A DNA stretch of 64,000 bases from Mytilus californianus. Taxonomy: Eukaryota; Mollusca; Bivalvia; Mytilida; Mytilidae. Below the pieces are notes generated by a model that was not told where the DNA came from, made no database searches, and saw only the letters and a list, made by a program, of their open reading frames with translations. Where the stretch lies: NCBI RefSeq assembly GCF_021869535.1, contig NW_026262690.1, positions 93,153,995 to 93,217,994 on the forward strand, written 5' to 3'. Positions 46,165 through 58,120 of the stretch are shown here, piece by piece (the first letter of the stretch is position 1; each line of letters begins with the position of its first letter). The translations under genes and the position numbers were made by a program.

Positions 46165-46655
46165 GAGGTCTGGAGCTGGCATGTCAGTAACTGCTAGTAG
46201 TCCTTTGTTCATTTATGTATCATTGTCATTTTGCTTAGTTTCTTTTGTTACCTATTCTGACATCCGACTCGGACTTCTTTTAAACTGAGTTTACTGTGCG
46301 TATTGCTATGTGTTTCTTTATTCTACATTGGCTAGAGGTATAGGGGGAGGGTTGAGATCTCACAAAACATGTTTAACCCCGCCGCATTTTTGCGCCTGTC
46401 CCAAGTCAGGAGCCTCTCGCCTTTGTTAGTCTTGTATGTTTTTTTAATTTTAATTCATTTATATGTTTTGGAGTTTAGTGTGACGTCCATTTTCACTGAA
46501 CTAGTACACAATTTTTTTAGGGGCCAGCTGAGGACCACCTCCGGGTGCGGGATTTTCTCGCTGCGTTGAAGACCCATTCGGTGCCTTCGGCTGTTGTCTG
46601 ATCTTTGGTCGGGTTGTTGTCTCTTTGACATATTCCCCATTTCCATTCTCAATTT
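46165..46655. repeat. Dispersed repeat family B, about 490 bp
   Basis: Shares AACATGTTTAACCCCGCCGC and TGCGCCTGTCCCAAGTCAGG with family A, then has its own segment: GGGGCCAGCTGAGGACCACC, CGGGTGCGGGATTTTCTCGC and TTGTTGTCTCTTTGACATAT. I recall this second half as a separate abundant bivalve repeat. The two opposing open frames at 46369-46652 are frames in it. Confidence 0.55.
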
Positions 46656-48077
46656 TGTACACGATAGGTCCGACTCTAAATCGAATCGAGTCGAGAAGAG
46701 TTGAAAATCAATTCATTATAAAGACGATCAAAACCTTGTCATCTTTGTGTTAGTTTAAGCCAGTTATAATACTCAATTCGTTATTTTTTCTTTTTTTTTT
46801 CGTTTCAAAATCTTAAGTTCAGACAACAACAAGAGAAATTGTACATCACATCTTTTACAAAGTAAAAATTAATGCAGCGCTAATTCGACTTGAAACAGAA
46901 ACATCGACAATGAGGTATAAATCAGGATTCAAGGTAAAACGTCGACAAAAATATCAACAACTCAATTATCGAAACAAAAAAAATGGAATGGTGAGCTATA
47001 TTATAATATATAAGTTACTAGAATTAACTAGTCTTTGTTGTAATCAGCTGACAACGATTACTACATTAACCCCTGAATGCATTTACTCTCAACTCAAAAG
47101 GTTAACTGGAATATAGAAGTATGGTCATACTTTGGACATCTCTTGTCCCGCAGAAAAAAATGCTTAAGTAGGGCGTTTGTTGGCTGTGTGAAATGTATAA
47201 ATACGAAGTCACGCCATTTCAAAATGGGGACGTTAGATCCGATGACTCGTTTGAAGAGACTATCAAAAAGTTTAAAAAACAAACACTTGCAACAACTCAA
47301 TGAGGGGTCTTCATGTGGCCTGTTCAAACTTGTCTGCCCCTATCCAACTTAACCTCATTTTCCAGCGGCGGACAATCTAAATTCTGGCCTCTAATCCCGG
47401 TCGACCCACATTACTTTACCTACCTATAATTGCATAAATTATTAATGTGTATGCATTAAATATTTGTCACTTGACGTTATCCAAACAACAATCAATAAAT
47501 CAAGCATACGCAATCAATTGTAGCTATGTTTTATGTGGATTGCGGGAACTTCTATCAAAGCAAATGACTTATAAAGGGTACAAGATCTGCGAGAAGATAT
47601 AGGAAGGCCTAATAAATATGTTGCGACGGCAACAATCTATATTGAATACTTTGACTGATGTTGTAATGGTAGTTGTTCTAAATTAGCAAGTCAATGTAGC
47701 CGACGGTCAACAAGCTCTCAATGGGCAAATGATTGTTATTAGAAGACAATATATATATGGGAATATATATGTATATATATACATTCCATTCTCAAATTTA
47801 TAAGGGAGGATGACTAGTTTAATATTGTTTTATTATTTTTTTTTACTATCTTATCTATTCTTTTTAATTCGTGTCAGCTGCAGAATCGGTGATACTCAAA
47901 ATATAAATGTTAGTTAACAGAAATAAACCAAACGTACTAATGTTATTCTATACACTCAGCAAAGTTTAGCAGCTCTGGTTTTATCTAATTTTAATTCATT
48001 TTTTTTCATTTTATTTTACTTTTTGTTCACTTTGATTTCTGAAGTTGTGATATTCAACAAATATCTGCGACTCGTGA
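46656..48077. other. Low-repeat intergenic region with a candidate regulatory island
   Basis: No gene recognised. The open frames at 46910-47352 overlap in conflicting frames. An enhancer-like island is noted at about 47440-47760. Confidence 0.4.
47440..47760. promoter_or_regulatory. Candidate cis-regulatory island
   Basis: Repeat-free, locally less AT-biased stretch with CAATCAATAAATCA, GCAATCAATTG, CACTTGACG and a GTTGCGACGGCAAC palindrome. Motif content only. Confidence 0.2.
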
Positions 48078-48295
48078 TACATGCCCGAGGAACTGGATGG
48101 GGTTTACAGAATACAAAATAATGAGCAAAAAGTGCAGAACAAAGTGAAATAAAAATTTAAAATATAAAAAAATGTGGCCAAAACATAAATAGAAAATAAT
48201 GGGGTGCTAAAAAAAAGAATAAAGAAAAATGGTCTAAAAAATTAAAGAATAAAGAAATAAAGGACCTCCCATTCAGACCCTCATGTCTTCAATAA
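48078..48295 (+). repeat. Dispersed repeat family J, uninterrupted copy
   Basis: TGGATGGGGTTTACAGAATA, AAAGTGCAGAACAAAGTG, AATAATGGGGTGCTAAAA and ATTCAGACCCTCATG in order. It shows what the interrupted copy at 14262-15275 looked like before insertion. Confidence 0.65.
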
Positions 48296-50600
48296 AAAGT
48301 CCGCGGAGAGTTCACACCTTAGTTTACTGGTGCTTCGATTAGGACAAAAATGATTTGTTAAAATATCGTATTGCATAATATCATTTGAGGGGAAAATAAT
48401 TTTTTAATTAATTAGATAAAGTGACTGTTTTCTCCTTAAACAATTACTCGTATTAAATTTCCGACTGAATTAAATTACATCGTAGCATCAATCAACTTTG
48501 TGAATGTGACATTTAATATTCAGCAGATAATTCTAAGATAATTACAATACCAAATCTTAAAGGGATTCCTTGACGGACAATATCTCCGAAAATTTTCATC
48601 TTTTATCTATGTATTGTCTTTGATCTGTCTCCTATCTTATTGCAGTGTTGATCGCTGTATAGTTGCTATTTCTTAATGGTAGTTCTAACGAAAAATTCCT
48701 GTTTGACCTTTCTAATTGACCACACCGGACATTAAGAAAGGAATAAACTGTCTCTGATTAAATTCTTGTCTAATGTAAAGTACCCCAATGGACAATAAAA
48801 ACTGCTCAATCATCGATAGATGGCAGTAACTTATCAAATCACAACACTTGTTGATTAATCTTGATGTACCATGGCAGCATTTGATGCACAATTAATTAAA
48901 ATGTTCAATTTTCAACTAATAATTGTTTTATTTATATTTCAGCTTTACCTGTTTGGTTAACCTGTTCGAACAAATTTACATACGTCAGAAAAGACGCTAA
49001 TGATTTCGGGTTTTTTACCAATTGTTTTTAATAAGACTTAGTATTTATCATTTTTGTCTTAGGTCGCACACAATTTTACGAGTAACTTTAGTATATATAT
49101 ATATATATGTTCATATATAAACAATGAAATATGGATAAAGCATCCAAATAAAACACCATTATAATAAGAAGTTGACAGACAATGTTATCAACAAAAAATG
49201 AAGAAAAAAAATAGATGATATGTGTAAATAATATAGATATTTAGATAAATCAGACCTTATGATACACAATACGCGTATATAACACAGTTCTTTCCAAATC
49301 ATTGATAATAGAAACATGTGTTTTAAATTCAGTAAACTGACGAATTTATTCAAATTTTCGGTGTAAATGTGAAAGCATCCATAACGCCACCGTGAACGAA
49401 ATGATTATAGACGTTCGCAGCGACCGGGAACGCTATACTCAATCGAACGGAACATGAAAGTTCCGTGTATTTAACTTTATATAACATGAACAAATGTAAA
49501 CTTTGAAGTCAGTTAACAGAGAATTGCCGTGTAAAAATAAGCATATATCTTCATCATTCTATACAGTTTCTTCGCTCTATTACAATAAGAATGAAAATAG
49601 TGGATTTGGATGGATAAGCTTCAGTAGAGTTGCAACCGATAAAAAGTGAGGATCTATACCTACCTACAGGTACCAGTGTTGATTGCAGGCAGGTGTAAAA
49701 CATGCAATGTTTACACCACCAAGAAGAATAAACAAACGCAAGGAAGCTATTTTCAAATGATGAATCTGCTGTTCGATAGTTTGTGACAGAACGTATATAC
49801 TTTTGGGACAGGTTCATTTGTTGAAGCGTCTAGGATCATCCGTCAATGTATAAGAAGAACGTTGAAAGGCGATCAACGACCGTAAGGAAATGAAGTGTCA
49901 AAACTAATCAGGAACATGACACATTTTACGGGTACTGCATTTCCGGTGCATATTCTTGTCAATCAGAAGACAAAATAACATCTTTTACACATAACTGGAG
50001 TTGCAGTAATGAAGATAAACTCTAAAGCAACAGTCTTAAATTTGTCTGCCTTATGCGACTTGCTTTTATCTTGATTAAATCTTTATTACTTTGAGTGGGT
50101 CAAAAATGAAGTTTGCTTGAGTTATTAGCACTAAGCAGAGGAGAAATGATTAGCGGATATTGTCGTAAACCGGCGGGGTTCGTCAGCAGATGTTGCAAAC
50201 CTTCAAGACTCTGACAAATTGCTGGAAAGTGATATGTAAGATAATGGGCTACTTGATACATAGGTACTTGTAACCCCCTGTTGCTTTATTTTCTGGTCAT
50301 CACTTTTATAAATCCAATGATACGACGGTAATGCTTTAATTTTTGTAATGTATGGGAAAATGAATAATCAATCAAAAATTACTTTTTTTACCCATAAGGA
50401 GGACATTTTATTCTTTTTTTTCTGAAAATTCGCTTAGATAAAATGATATATGATTGTGTTTATCTGCAAAAACTTCATTTGCCAAATAGTAAATGATTAT
50501 GTATATGTATTTTATTACTTGCACATCACTTATTTAAAAACTGAGTTATATATCAAAATTATCTATACTAAAAAATTCGAAAGAAAGAGTCAATCTAAAA
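48296..50600. other. Low-repeat intergenic region with a candidate regulatory island
   Basis: No gene recognised; the minus-strand open frame at 49554-49817 (87 codons) has no domain I know. A (TA)n run lies near 49091-49109. An enhancer-like island is noted at 48470-48920. Confidence 0.4.
48470..48920. promoter_or_regulatory. Candidate cis-regulatory island
   Basis: Long repeat-free stretch of varied composition. It has CTTTGATCTG (TCF-like), AATCATCGATAGATGG (PBX/Meis-like), TTGATTAATCTTGATG and AATTAATTAAAATG (homeodomain) plus CACTTG (E-box or NK2). It has no open frame. Motif content and lack of repeats are the only evidence. Confidence 0.25.
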
Positions 50601-52529
50601 CTGATTAAATAATAGAAAACTGCAGCATTAGTGCCAATATTTCCAATCCAAATCACTTTTTAATTAAATCATTTCTAGGATGTTTTTAGTAATTATAATA
50701 ACTGAATTAGTATAAATACGAAAAATAAAAATAGTAGCAAAATTTCTTTCTATGGATTTACTTTTTTTCTTTTCTACATTTATAAATGTTAAAAAAAGTT
50801 CTATATTATTATAACGAGTTTGACCCGTGATAAATATCTTATTCATATCAAAAACTTTTAAAATATTTTCCTTTAAAAAAAATTTTCTTCATATTTTACT
50901 ATCATTCATTTGATGCATGTGTTGAAGAATTCTTCGTTGTTTATTCAGCAGTAAAACAAATCCTATCTTAAATTTCAAAATAATGCTGTGGAAAATATAT
51001 CATGGAAAAACCTTGAAAAGATTTATTTAATTAGAAGCGAAAGGGGATGGGAAAAAAGCAACACCAAGTAAAGTTGATTTTTTAATCAGTTGTTACGTTG
51101 AAATCCAATCTGTTTCTTTAGTCTACAAAATATTATTTTAGACGGAATTATGACTCAATACGTCATATATTTCACTACGTTTATTTTACAAAGCATTTCT
51201 TAAATGTTCTTTCATCAGTTTTCTTCTAAACGTTCCTGGAAAAGCTATCAGTTTCCATGGGAACCTTTAATAAGCTCTAAAGCAAGATTCATTTCATTCC
51301 CACCTGTCAAAACTATTTCTAAAATCAGAAGTCAGTTCATACACACAGTAAGATTTATACTTTCCTTTATTATTAAAAATAGTTTATGAAGATTTATTTT
51401 CTGAAACAAATCTTCTTTTTTTCATTGCACTATTCTGTTTTGAATTTCATTTTCAGAAAAATGTCTTCAAACAAACAAAAATCAAATAAATAAAATTTGT
51501 ATTTATTTTACTAAAAAATGTTAATCAATTTTCAAATCTTTTGCAATTGTTTCATTTAATCATTAAAGTATCAGAATACAGTCAACTGATAATTGATAAA
51601 CAATATCCTTTTATGAAAAAATGTAATTCATAAATTTCATATCTACAGCAAATATTTCACCCAATCATTAAATATCAGGATATATCTTTAAAATAGGAAT
51701 ATTATCATATTAAAAATTTGATATAATTATTTTGTAGATTTTATGCACTATAATATTTTCTTGCATATTATATCAATTTTTTATTTTTTTTCAACGATTA
51801 AAGTTATCTAACTTTAAGTTTGCATATTTCAATATAGGTTTTATCCATCATTTAATCAAGAAGAATAGTTTTAATGTTTTCTTCAACTTTACGCACTTAT
51901 TTCTGATTCGATAAAATCTATCAATATTATTATTCTTTATCATTAACACATGTTTTATCATCTTCACATTAATCATTGCAAGTATTTGTTTTTTAAAATT
52001 TGCATAATTTCAAAATCAATTCGATTCAGTAACTAGAGGTATAAACTAAAACGGTTATTCTTATAATTAAAAACAAATCTAATTTTTCTTTGGACACAAA
52101 GTTATCCCAAAATTTCAGAAGATATGAATAAGTAGTTTCTTTTTCATTTCAAGTAGATGTCGCAAACATGAACAAAATTGAAAACATTTAAAAATAAAAT
52201 CTTTTAAAAAAGAGAATTACTTTTTTCTTAGAACCTTTATTTTTTTAACACCAATAATCTGCGATGCATTCATGAAAGGAGAAACCGGATAAATTATATC
52301 AATTTATTCAATGTTCCAGAAAGAAAAAAAATCAAATTTAAATAATTCGTAGAAACCGTTTAAATGAATATTGATTTCCAAGTATATACTTATTTTTATG
52401 ATTATTATTTTGTTATATTTATTAGTACGTATACTTGTTAATTAATATTTATATTAAATCGATAACAATATTCATGTGTTTTCAATTTGAAGATAGGAAT
52501 AACTTCTTCATAGAGAAAGAAAAAGTATA

Positions 52530-52870
52530 GATGTTGATAATATTTATCGCGACACTTTCACTGTCCATTTCATCATAAGCGTTTCAAGTTGTTGTTCATT
52601 TTTGTACTTTATTTTTTGTTTATTATTTTTTTGTCTATTTTGTTTTGTCAAAAACGATTCTTATGTTAAAAAAGAATTTTTATTTATACTAAAATTTCTT
52701 ATCCTAAGTAAAATTTCTTATTCTAAGTAAAATTTCTTATTCTAAGTAAAATTTCTTATCCAAAGTAAAATTTCTCAATCTAAGATAAATTGTTGTTGTT
52801 GATAATTCTTAGTGCGACACTTTCACAATCCATTTTATCATGTAAGTGTTTTAGTTGTTGTTGATTTTGC
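52530..52870. repeat. Duplicated flanks around the minisatellite
   Basis: GCGACACTTTCACTGTCCAT with TTTCATCATAAGCGTTTCAA (from about 52549) recurs as GCGACACTTTCACAATCCAT with TTTATCATGTAAGTGTTTTA (from about 52813). Both are followed by GTTGTTG. The copies lie about 264 bp apart, so the minisatellite sits between two direct repeats of about 80 bp. Confidence 0.7.
52690..52784. repeat. Minisatellite, 5 units of 19 bp
   Basis: Consensus TAAAATTTCTTATTCTAAG. Units start at 52690, 52709, 52728, 52747 and 52766; the second and third are identical, the others differ by one to three bases. Confidence 0.9.
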
Positions 52871-53860
52871 AAAAGAGTTTCTTATTCTATATTGTTTTAT
52901 TAGATGATACTGTCAAGTCAAACTAAAAATGTTCCTTTATTTTTATATATTCTTCTTTGAATTGACGGTTTCCTCAATGAAATTTTTTTTCAACAAAAAG
53001 TTTCCCAAGTAAAATCCAATTGTGTCGAGGTCTAATTTTTTTATCTCTTACTAATCTCTCTTAGTATTTTGTCAAATTTGGAATAATTTTTACGTAAATA
53101 AAGATGTATTTCTATGTGCTTGAATTTCTTTAAAAACACTTGATGAAATGTAAATCAAAGCTATTGGAACCGTATAAAGAGTAAAATAACAAAAAAAACT
53201 CCAACATATTACCAATTTTGTTTTGATGTAGTTTTTTAACTTCTACGTGAGCTGTCAATACTTAAAATCGACGTTCTAGGTAACATTATTTTCCGAGCTA
53301 AAATAATTGCATGTTCTTTCTTCTTTATTTCCTTTTTTTCGCAATTAGACTATTCGCCGTATGAACACTGTCACATATACTGGAAATTTCGTGTCATCAC
53401 GCAAGAATAAAAGTTTGGCAACGAAAATTGACTTTTACCTCTTTCCCCCTATTTCACCACCTATGAATTAAAATGGAAAAATAATTATTAGGAAGACAAC
53501 AGTGTTTTCAGCCACAAAATAAAATTTTGATTTTGAAAAATTATTATAAATCTTTCCTTGTCCAAAGATTAAAAAGTGCATTTTCATACAAAGTCGACAT
53601 TCCTGTTTATTCCTTGAACGAAAAACGAAGAAAACCTGTCTAACCAGAACATTTATATTCGTAAGACATTCTTTTTTTACGATTGCAGAAGTGTTCTAGT
53701 TTTCCCAACATGATTTGTCTTTTTCATATTTAATAATATGTTTCAGCATCTGTATATTGAATATATATCTTTCAGCTGATACAACATTTCAGATCTTACT
53801 TGTCTTTCAATTCATTATTTCTCATTGATTACTTTGAAATGTTAGCTGTCCGCATTTGCC

Positions 53861-53975
53861 TGTACCAAGCCAGGAATATGACAGTTGTTTTCCATTTGTT
53901 TTATTGGTTATATTGTCAGGTTTTATAGAATCCCCCTTTGTGAATTAACCTTGGAGTTGGGTATTTTTGTTAATA
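53861..53975 (-). repeat. Family D remnant
   Basis: TGTACCAAGCCAGGAATATG, CAGTTGTTTTCCATTTG and CTTGGAGTTGGGTATTTTTG are the inverted family D blocks, with the middle lost. Confidence 0.5.
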
Positions 53976-54245
53976 CATTTTTTTTTGTTATAGTACGCTA
54001 TGAATATGTCTCATTTGTAGCAGTCAAAATCTCTTTCTTTTTATGACTTATCATTCGATTTGGCTTTCTGCTATACTTTTGTTTTATCCTTTAAGCATCT
54101 TTCCGTTTTGTTTGGGGTGCTGTTTGAATTCCCTAATTATATATGCAGTATCACCCGAAAGACATGATTAAACTAAATGTTCATCCCATATAGCATTTGT
54201 TACCAATATTATACTATTATTTGACCGCCATTTGATAATGTTTGC

Positions 54246-54914
54246 CTGTCTTTCAATCTACGTCAACTTAATAACTCATTCAATATCTTTAAACTTATTT
54301 TCAACTCCCTAATGCATCGTAGGCGTGTTATTATTTTTTTTTAGAATGTGTCTTGTTTTATTTTGTGCAGCTATCTTATACACGAACTTCTAGATCGACC
54401 TATACAAAATTTGGCTTTTCCGTTTTAGGCCATTCTTTTTTTTTCTATCATTGAAGTTCAATTTTTTTATCTCGAGCGTAGATAGTGAAGGTTGTCCCGG
54501 AAACATGAGGGCGTCTCGTTCGTATTGAAGTCGGTTTTATACTTTTATCCCTAAAATATATACGCTTTTTCCTCTTCCTTTTTTTTAAATATGAAGGCAA
54601 TACAACATCATCATATGAAATATTGTTTAAGATAATTGGCATTTTGTGAAAAACAAATTTTTTGACCAAGCAAAGCAGGAACTGCATGTAAAGATAGAAC
54701 ATTTAAGCAAGGGTGTATTTTTAAATATTGTATTTCATCAAAGTTATTGATATTGTTTTAATTGAGGACCAATCTCCAAACCTAAATATATCTGCTTACT
54801 GTCACCATTATTATACTGTTATTTGACAATATTTTCCTTGTCTTTCAATTCACCTTAATTCAATAACTCGTTCGATATCTTTAAACTTATTTTCAACTCC
54901 CTCAAGTATCGTAG
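54246..54914. repeat. Direct repeats flanking about 0.5 kb
   Basis: TTAATAACTCATTCAATATC with CTTATTTTCAACTCCCT (54246-54320) recurs as TCAATAACTCGTTCGATATC with the same continuation (54838-54914). The resemblance extends upstream through TATACTRTTATTTGAC. Period about 593 bp. No reverse transcriptase or LTR features lie between, so a segmental tandem duplication is more likely than LTRs. Confidence 0.55.
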
Positions 54915-54934
54915 AAAAACAAGTGGGTTTTTGT

Positions 54935-55122
54935 TCAGGAGCACTAGAGATCGCCTCCGGTTTTTATGGGGTTCGTGTTGCTCATTCTTTAGTTTTCTGT
55001 GTTGTGTTTTTAAGACTGCTGTTTTTCTTTTCGTCTTTTTCGTTTTTTTTACCATGGCGTTGTAAGTTTGCCTTTGACTTCTGATTTTGAATATCCCTTT
55101 GGTATCTTTCACATCTCTTTTA
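54935..55122 (+). repeat. Family C: Penelope-like 3' tail
   Basis: AGGAGCACTAGAGATCGCCT, GGGTTCGTGTTGCTCATTC and CCCTTTGGTATCTTTCACAT. The minus-strand frame at 54855-55196 is its shadow. Confidence 0.65.
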
Positions 55123-55323
55123 TTGAGACCTGATATATTGAGAGAAAAACTAACTCTTTCAATATATACACCAACTTTAAAAAGTGAAAATAACAAGTAA
55201 AAGCAAAGCCATTGATGTATAGATACTTGATTATATGATCAAAAGACCTTAAAAAAAACAAATTCCGCCTCAGTTCAACTTTCCCTGAGGGATTTGGACA
55301 ATCATTTTTTGATAATTTCTAAA

Positions 55324-55350
55324 ATATATATATATATATATATATATATA
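55324..55350. repeat. (AT)n microsatellite
   Basis: Uninterrupted alternating AT of about 27 bp. Confidence 0.9.
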
Positions 55351-55393
55351 ACATTTTGTAAATTTGCTGCGTCCAATTGCTTTTCTCAATTTA

Positions 55394-55840
55394 CCTGATA
55401 ACATTAACGGTACCAATTCATTTTCATCAGATGCACATTTCGACAATAATTGTCTCTTTAGTGATGCTCGAGACTAAAACTTTTGAAAATCCAAAACTTA
55501 TTAAAAAAACATGAAGAGCTTATAAACCAAAAAGGAAACAAAAAGTATAGCCAAAGCCTGGCAAGGAATCAGAGCTTTGCATGAGGGAGATATTTTCCTT
55601 TTTTTTTTTAATAATTTATAAAATTTTGTAACAGGAAATTTTAATTACACAATATCCGTATTTTCATGCCAGTACCAAAGTACTGGCTACTGGACTGGTG
55701 ATACCCTCGGGGACTAACATTCCACCAGCAGCGATATCGACCCAGTGGTTATAATAACATTAACGGTACCAATTTATTTGCACCAAATGCGCATTTCGAC
55801 GATAACTGTCTCTTCAGTGATGCCTGAGGCCAAAAGGTAG
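55394..55840 (+). repeat. Family F composite with internal duplication
   Basis: The block ACATTAACGGTACCAATTCA with TCTTTAGTGATG occurs at 55401 and again (diverged) at 55757. Between them lie the GAATCAGAGCTTTGCATGAG and CTGGTGATACCCTCGGGGAC blocks of family F. A 356-bp tandem arrangement. Confidence 0.6.
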
Positions 55841-56524
55841 CAATGTAGAGTTAGAAAAACAAAATAAATAATAATTTTGCCATCCTCATTTCCCTGCTAT
55901 TTTACAGGTTAAGCTTACTGTTTGTGTCATATATTTGCATATTCATGTAAACAGTATCTTCCATAGAGTAGTGTAGTTAATATAGTGAAATACATTTTCT
56001 TTTTGATGTATCCATTGCAACAATCTGCAGTTTTTATTGAGGTTTTTTGTTTGCTTTAAAATATAGCGAAAACGAATGTTAAGATGTCCCACATTTCCCC
56101 ATAATTTGGCTAAAAGAAAGATTTCAATAACTAGGAGTGATACCTTTTCTGAAACCGTTTAAAATATCCATCAAGAGATCAAATTAAATCACATTCTTTT
56201 CGTCTCATATTTTTGTAAATTTGCATATACTTAGTATAAACATTAAAGTATTTCTAGACCTATGACCAGTACGAAAATACGAATTATCAAACAAATAATA
56301 GCCAACAAATTATTTAAAACAAAAACAATATTGATGTTTATATACACCCATTTTGAAGGCTATATAATTCTTCACCTGTCTAAAAATAAATTTTATTGCA
56401 CATTGACTTTCATATTTGAAATATTCACCGGAGCTAAAATGCAAAACCGCACTTCTCAGGTGGGTTGCTACCTTAATAAGGTACGCACAAACACAAAAAT
56501 TATGAATGGCAAAGATGTTTAAGT
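55841..56524. other. Intergenic, nothing recognised
   Basis: AT-rich. The opposing open frames at 56262-56531 have no domain. Confidence 0.4.
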
Positions 56525-57002
56525 ACGTCAAGAACTATTTAACTGAAATGAACATAAAAAGATCAGACAAACCAATCTATGGTAAATTTTGCCTGAGGGA
56601 GTTGAAACCTTAGTTTCTTGATAATCTATAAATTTATCAACGGAGAATTTAAGAGTAATGTCATACCAAAACACTGACTACTGAGCTGATGATACACTCG
56701 GTGATTAAAAAGTCAAATAACAAAAATACCGAACTCGAAGGAAAATTCAAAACGGAAAGTCCCTTATCAAATGGCTAATTCAAAAGCTCAAACACTTCAA
56801 ACGAATGGAAAACAACTGTCATATTCCTGACTTGGTACAGGCATTTCCTTATGTAGAAAACGGTAGATTAAACCTGGTTTTGTAGCTAGCTAAACCTCTT
56901 ACTTGTATGTCAGTCGCATAGAATTCCATTATATAGACAACGATGTGTGAGCAAAACAAACAGACATACAGGCCACCAGCAGAGATATTGACTCAGTACT
57001 AG
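56525..57002 (+). repeat. Family D inserted in family F
   Basis: F-type sequence (about 56525-56710, with GACTACTGAGCTGATGATAC) is followed by a full family D copy (56711-56970). F resumes with CCACCAGCAGAGATATTGAC (56973-57000). The break falls between the CCTCGG-like and CCACCAGCAG blocks that are contiguous at 55697-55735. Confidence 0.6.
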
Positions 57003-57019
57003 AAAAAAGAACATAACAC

Positions 57020-57250
57020 TTTATACTTACATGAGCAACACGACGAGTGCAGGATGTACTTATCCTCCCGGAGCACATGAGATCATCCCTAGATTTCGGT
57101 TGGGTTTTGTAGCTCAATCTTTAGTTTTCTATGTTGTGTTTTGTGTACTGTTGTTTGTTTGTTGGTCTTTTATTTTCTAGCCAAGGCGTTGTCAGTTTAG
57201 TTTCGACTTTTGAGTTTGAATGTCACTTTGATATCTTTCGCCTCTCTCTT
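57020..57250 (+). repeat. Family C: Penelope-like 3' tail
   Basis: Starts with TTACATGAGCAACACGACGA, as in the in-place tail at 33271, then CCTCCCGGAGCACATGAGAT and ATATCTTTCGCCTCTCTCTT. Confidence 0.65.
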
Positions 57251-57257
57251 CTCATAC

Positions 57258-57711
57258 ATATGCTGCGTTTGAAGGGCTTTTCTGGATTTACCTTCTCCAG
57301 GAATGTCCCAACCCATGAATTCATCAACAGATAATTTAAAAAAAGTACAAAACAAAAACAAAATTTATGTTGAATAATAATGTCAATACTGAAACATTGC
57401 AAAACGCACACATATTTATATCAGGTGTTGTAAATATCAATGAAACATTAGCCCCAAAACATGAAAAATGACTTTTAAACTCAACACATCGTCTGTAACC
57501 AGTGTCTATATATACAAAAAACTTGAATATAAGAAAATAAACCTACTGACCACGTTTCTTACATAGGGAAATTACATTTACATGGTAGCTGAGTGAAACA
57601 TACTTTTGGAATACTCATCCTCAATTGCAAATACAAGTAAAACAGTGTAAATTAGTACTGTATCACAGAATGGCTGCGGTTACATGGCACAACTTTTTTT
57701 GAAGTTTTGGT
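57258..57711. other. Family F sliver, then unrecognised sequence
   Basis: GGGCTTTTCTGGATTTACCT (about 57272-57291) is shared with 59240-59265 and 61676-61700. The remainder holds nothing recognised. Confidence 0.4.
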
Positions 57712-58120
57712 ACTGAAGGACCTTCAATTTCGTATTTGATTTGGACTTTATTTGCATGGCGTACTAGATTATAAGCCTGGTATATTTGACGAGTTTTTAC
57801 AACCACTTAGTCGATGCCACTGATGGTTGACGTTTCGTTCCCGAGTGTATCACCAGCCTACATTTCCTGTTTATAAAATTTTACAATCATTTGAAACATT
57901 AAGGACCTTCTTTGGGGAATATGTTATCTTATGTAGATATGGCACACCTTTTAGATTTTTTTGTATGCAATGCTCTTAAGATTCGTATTTGTGGTGGCCT
58001 TCTAACTGTTTTGGTTAGAGCGGAACTGATGAGTCACATGAAGACAAAAAGCGTGTCTGGCGTACTAAACTATAAGCCTGGTATCAATGGTGTGTTTTTA
58101 TCGGTCTACCTTCTTATGAA
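57712..58120 (-). repeat. Two family F copies in inverted orientation
   Basis: GGCGTACTAGATTATAAGCC (about 57759) and GGCGTACTAAACTATAAGCC (about 58060) mark two copies about 300 bp apart. The first continues to GTCGATGCCACTGATGGTTG and GAGTGTATCACCAGCC. Confidence 0.6.

Larger units (their letters stand above)
50601..53860. other. Extremely AT-rich intergenic block
   Basis: By eye this is the most AT-biased stretch of the window, full of ATTTT/AAAAT words, with no dispersed repeat of families A-J and no coding frame. It contains the 19-bp minisatellite and its duplicated flanks. Confidence 0.5.

Noticed and set aside
49554-49817. 87-codon minus-strand open frame with several Cys and Trp residues
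   Set aside because: No recognised domain, no good splice or start context, and the length is unremarkable for chance in 64 kb.
54246-54914. Direct repeats considered as LTRs
   Set aside because: No TG...CA ends, primer-binding site, polypurine tract or gag-pol between them, and the interval is only about 0.5 kb.
54855-55196. 113-codon minus-strand open frame
   Set aside because: Antisense reading of a family C tail; similar frames occur opposite other family C copies (for example 28745-28933).
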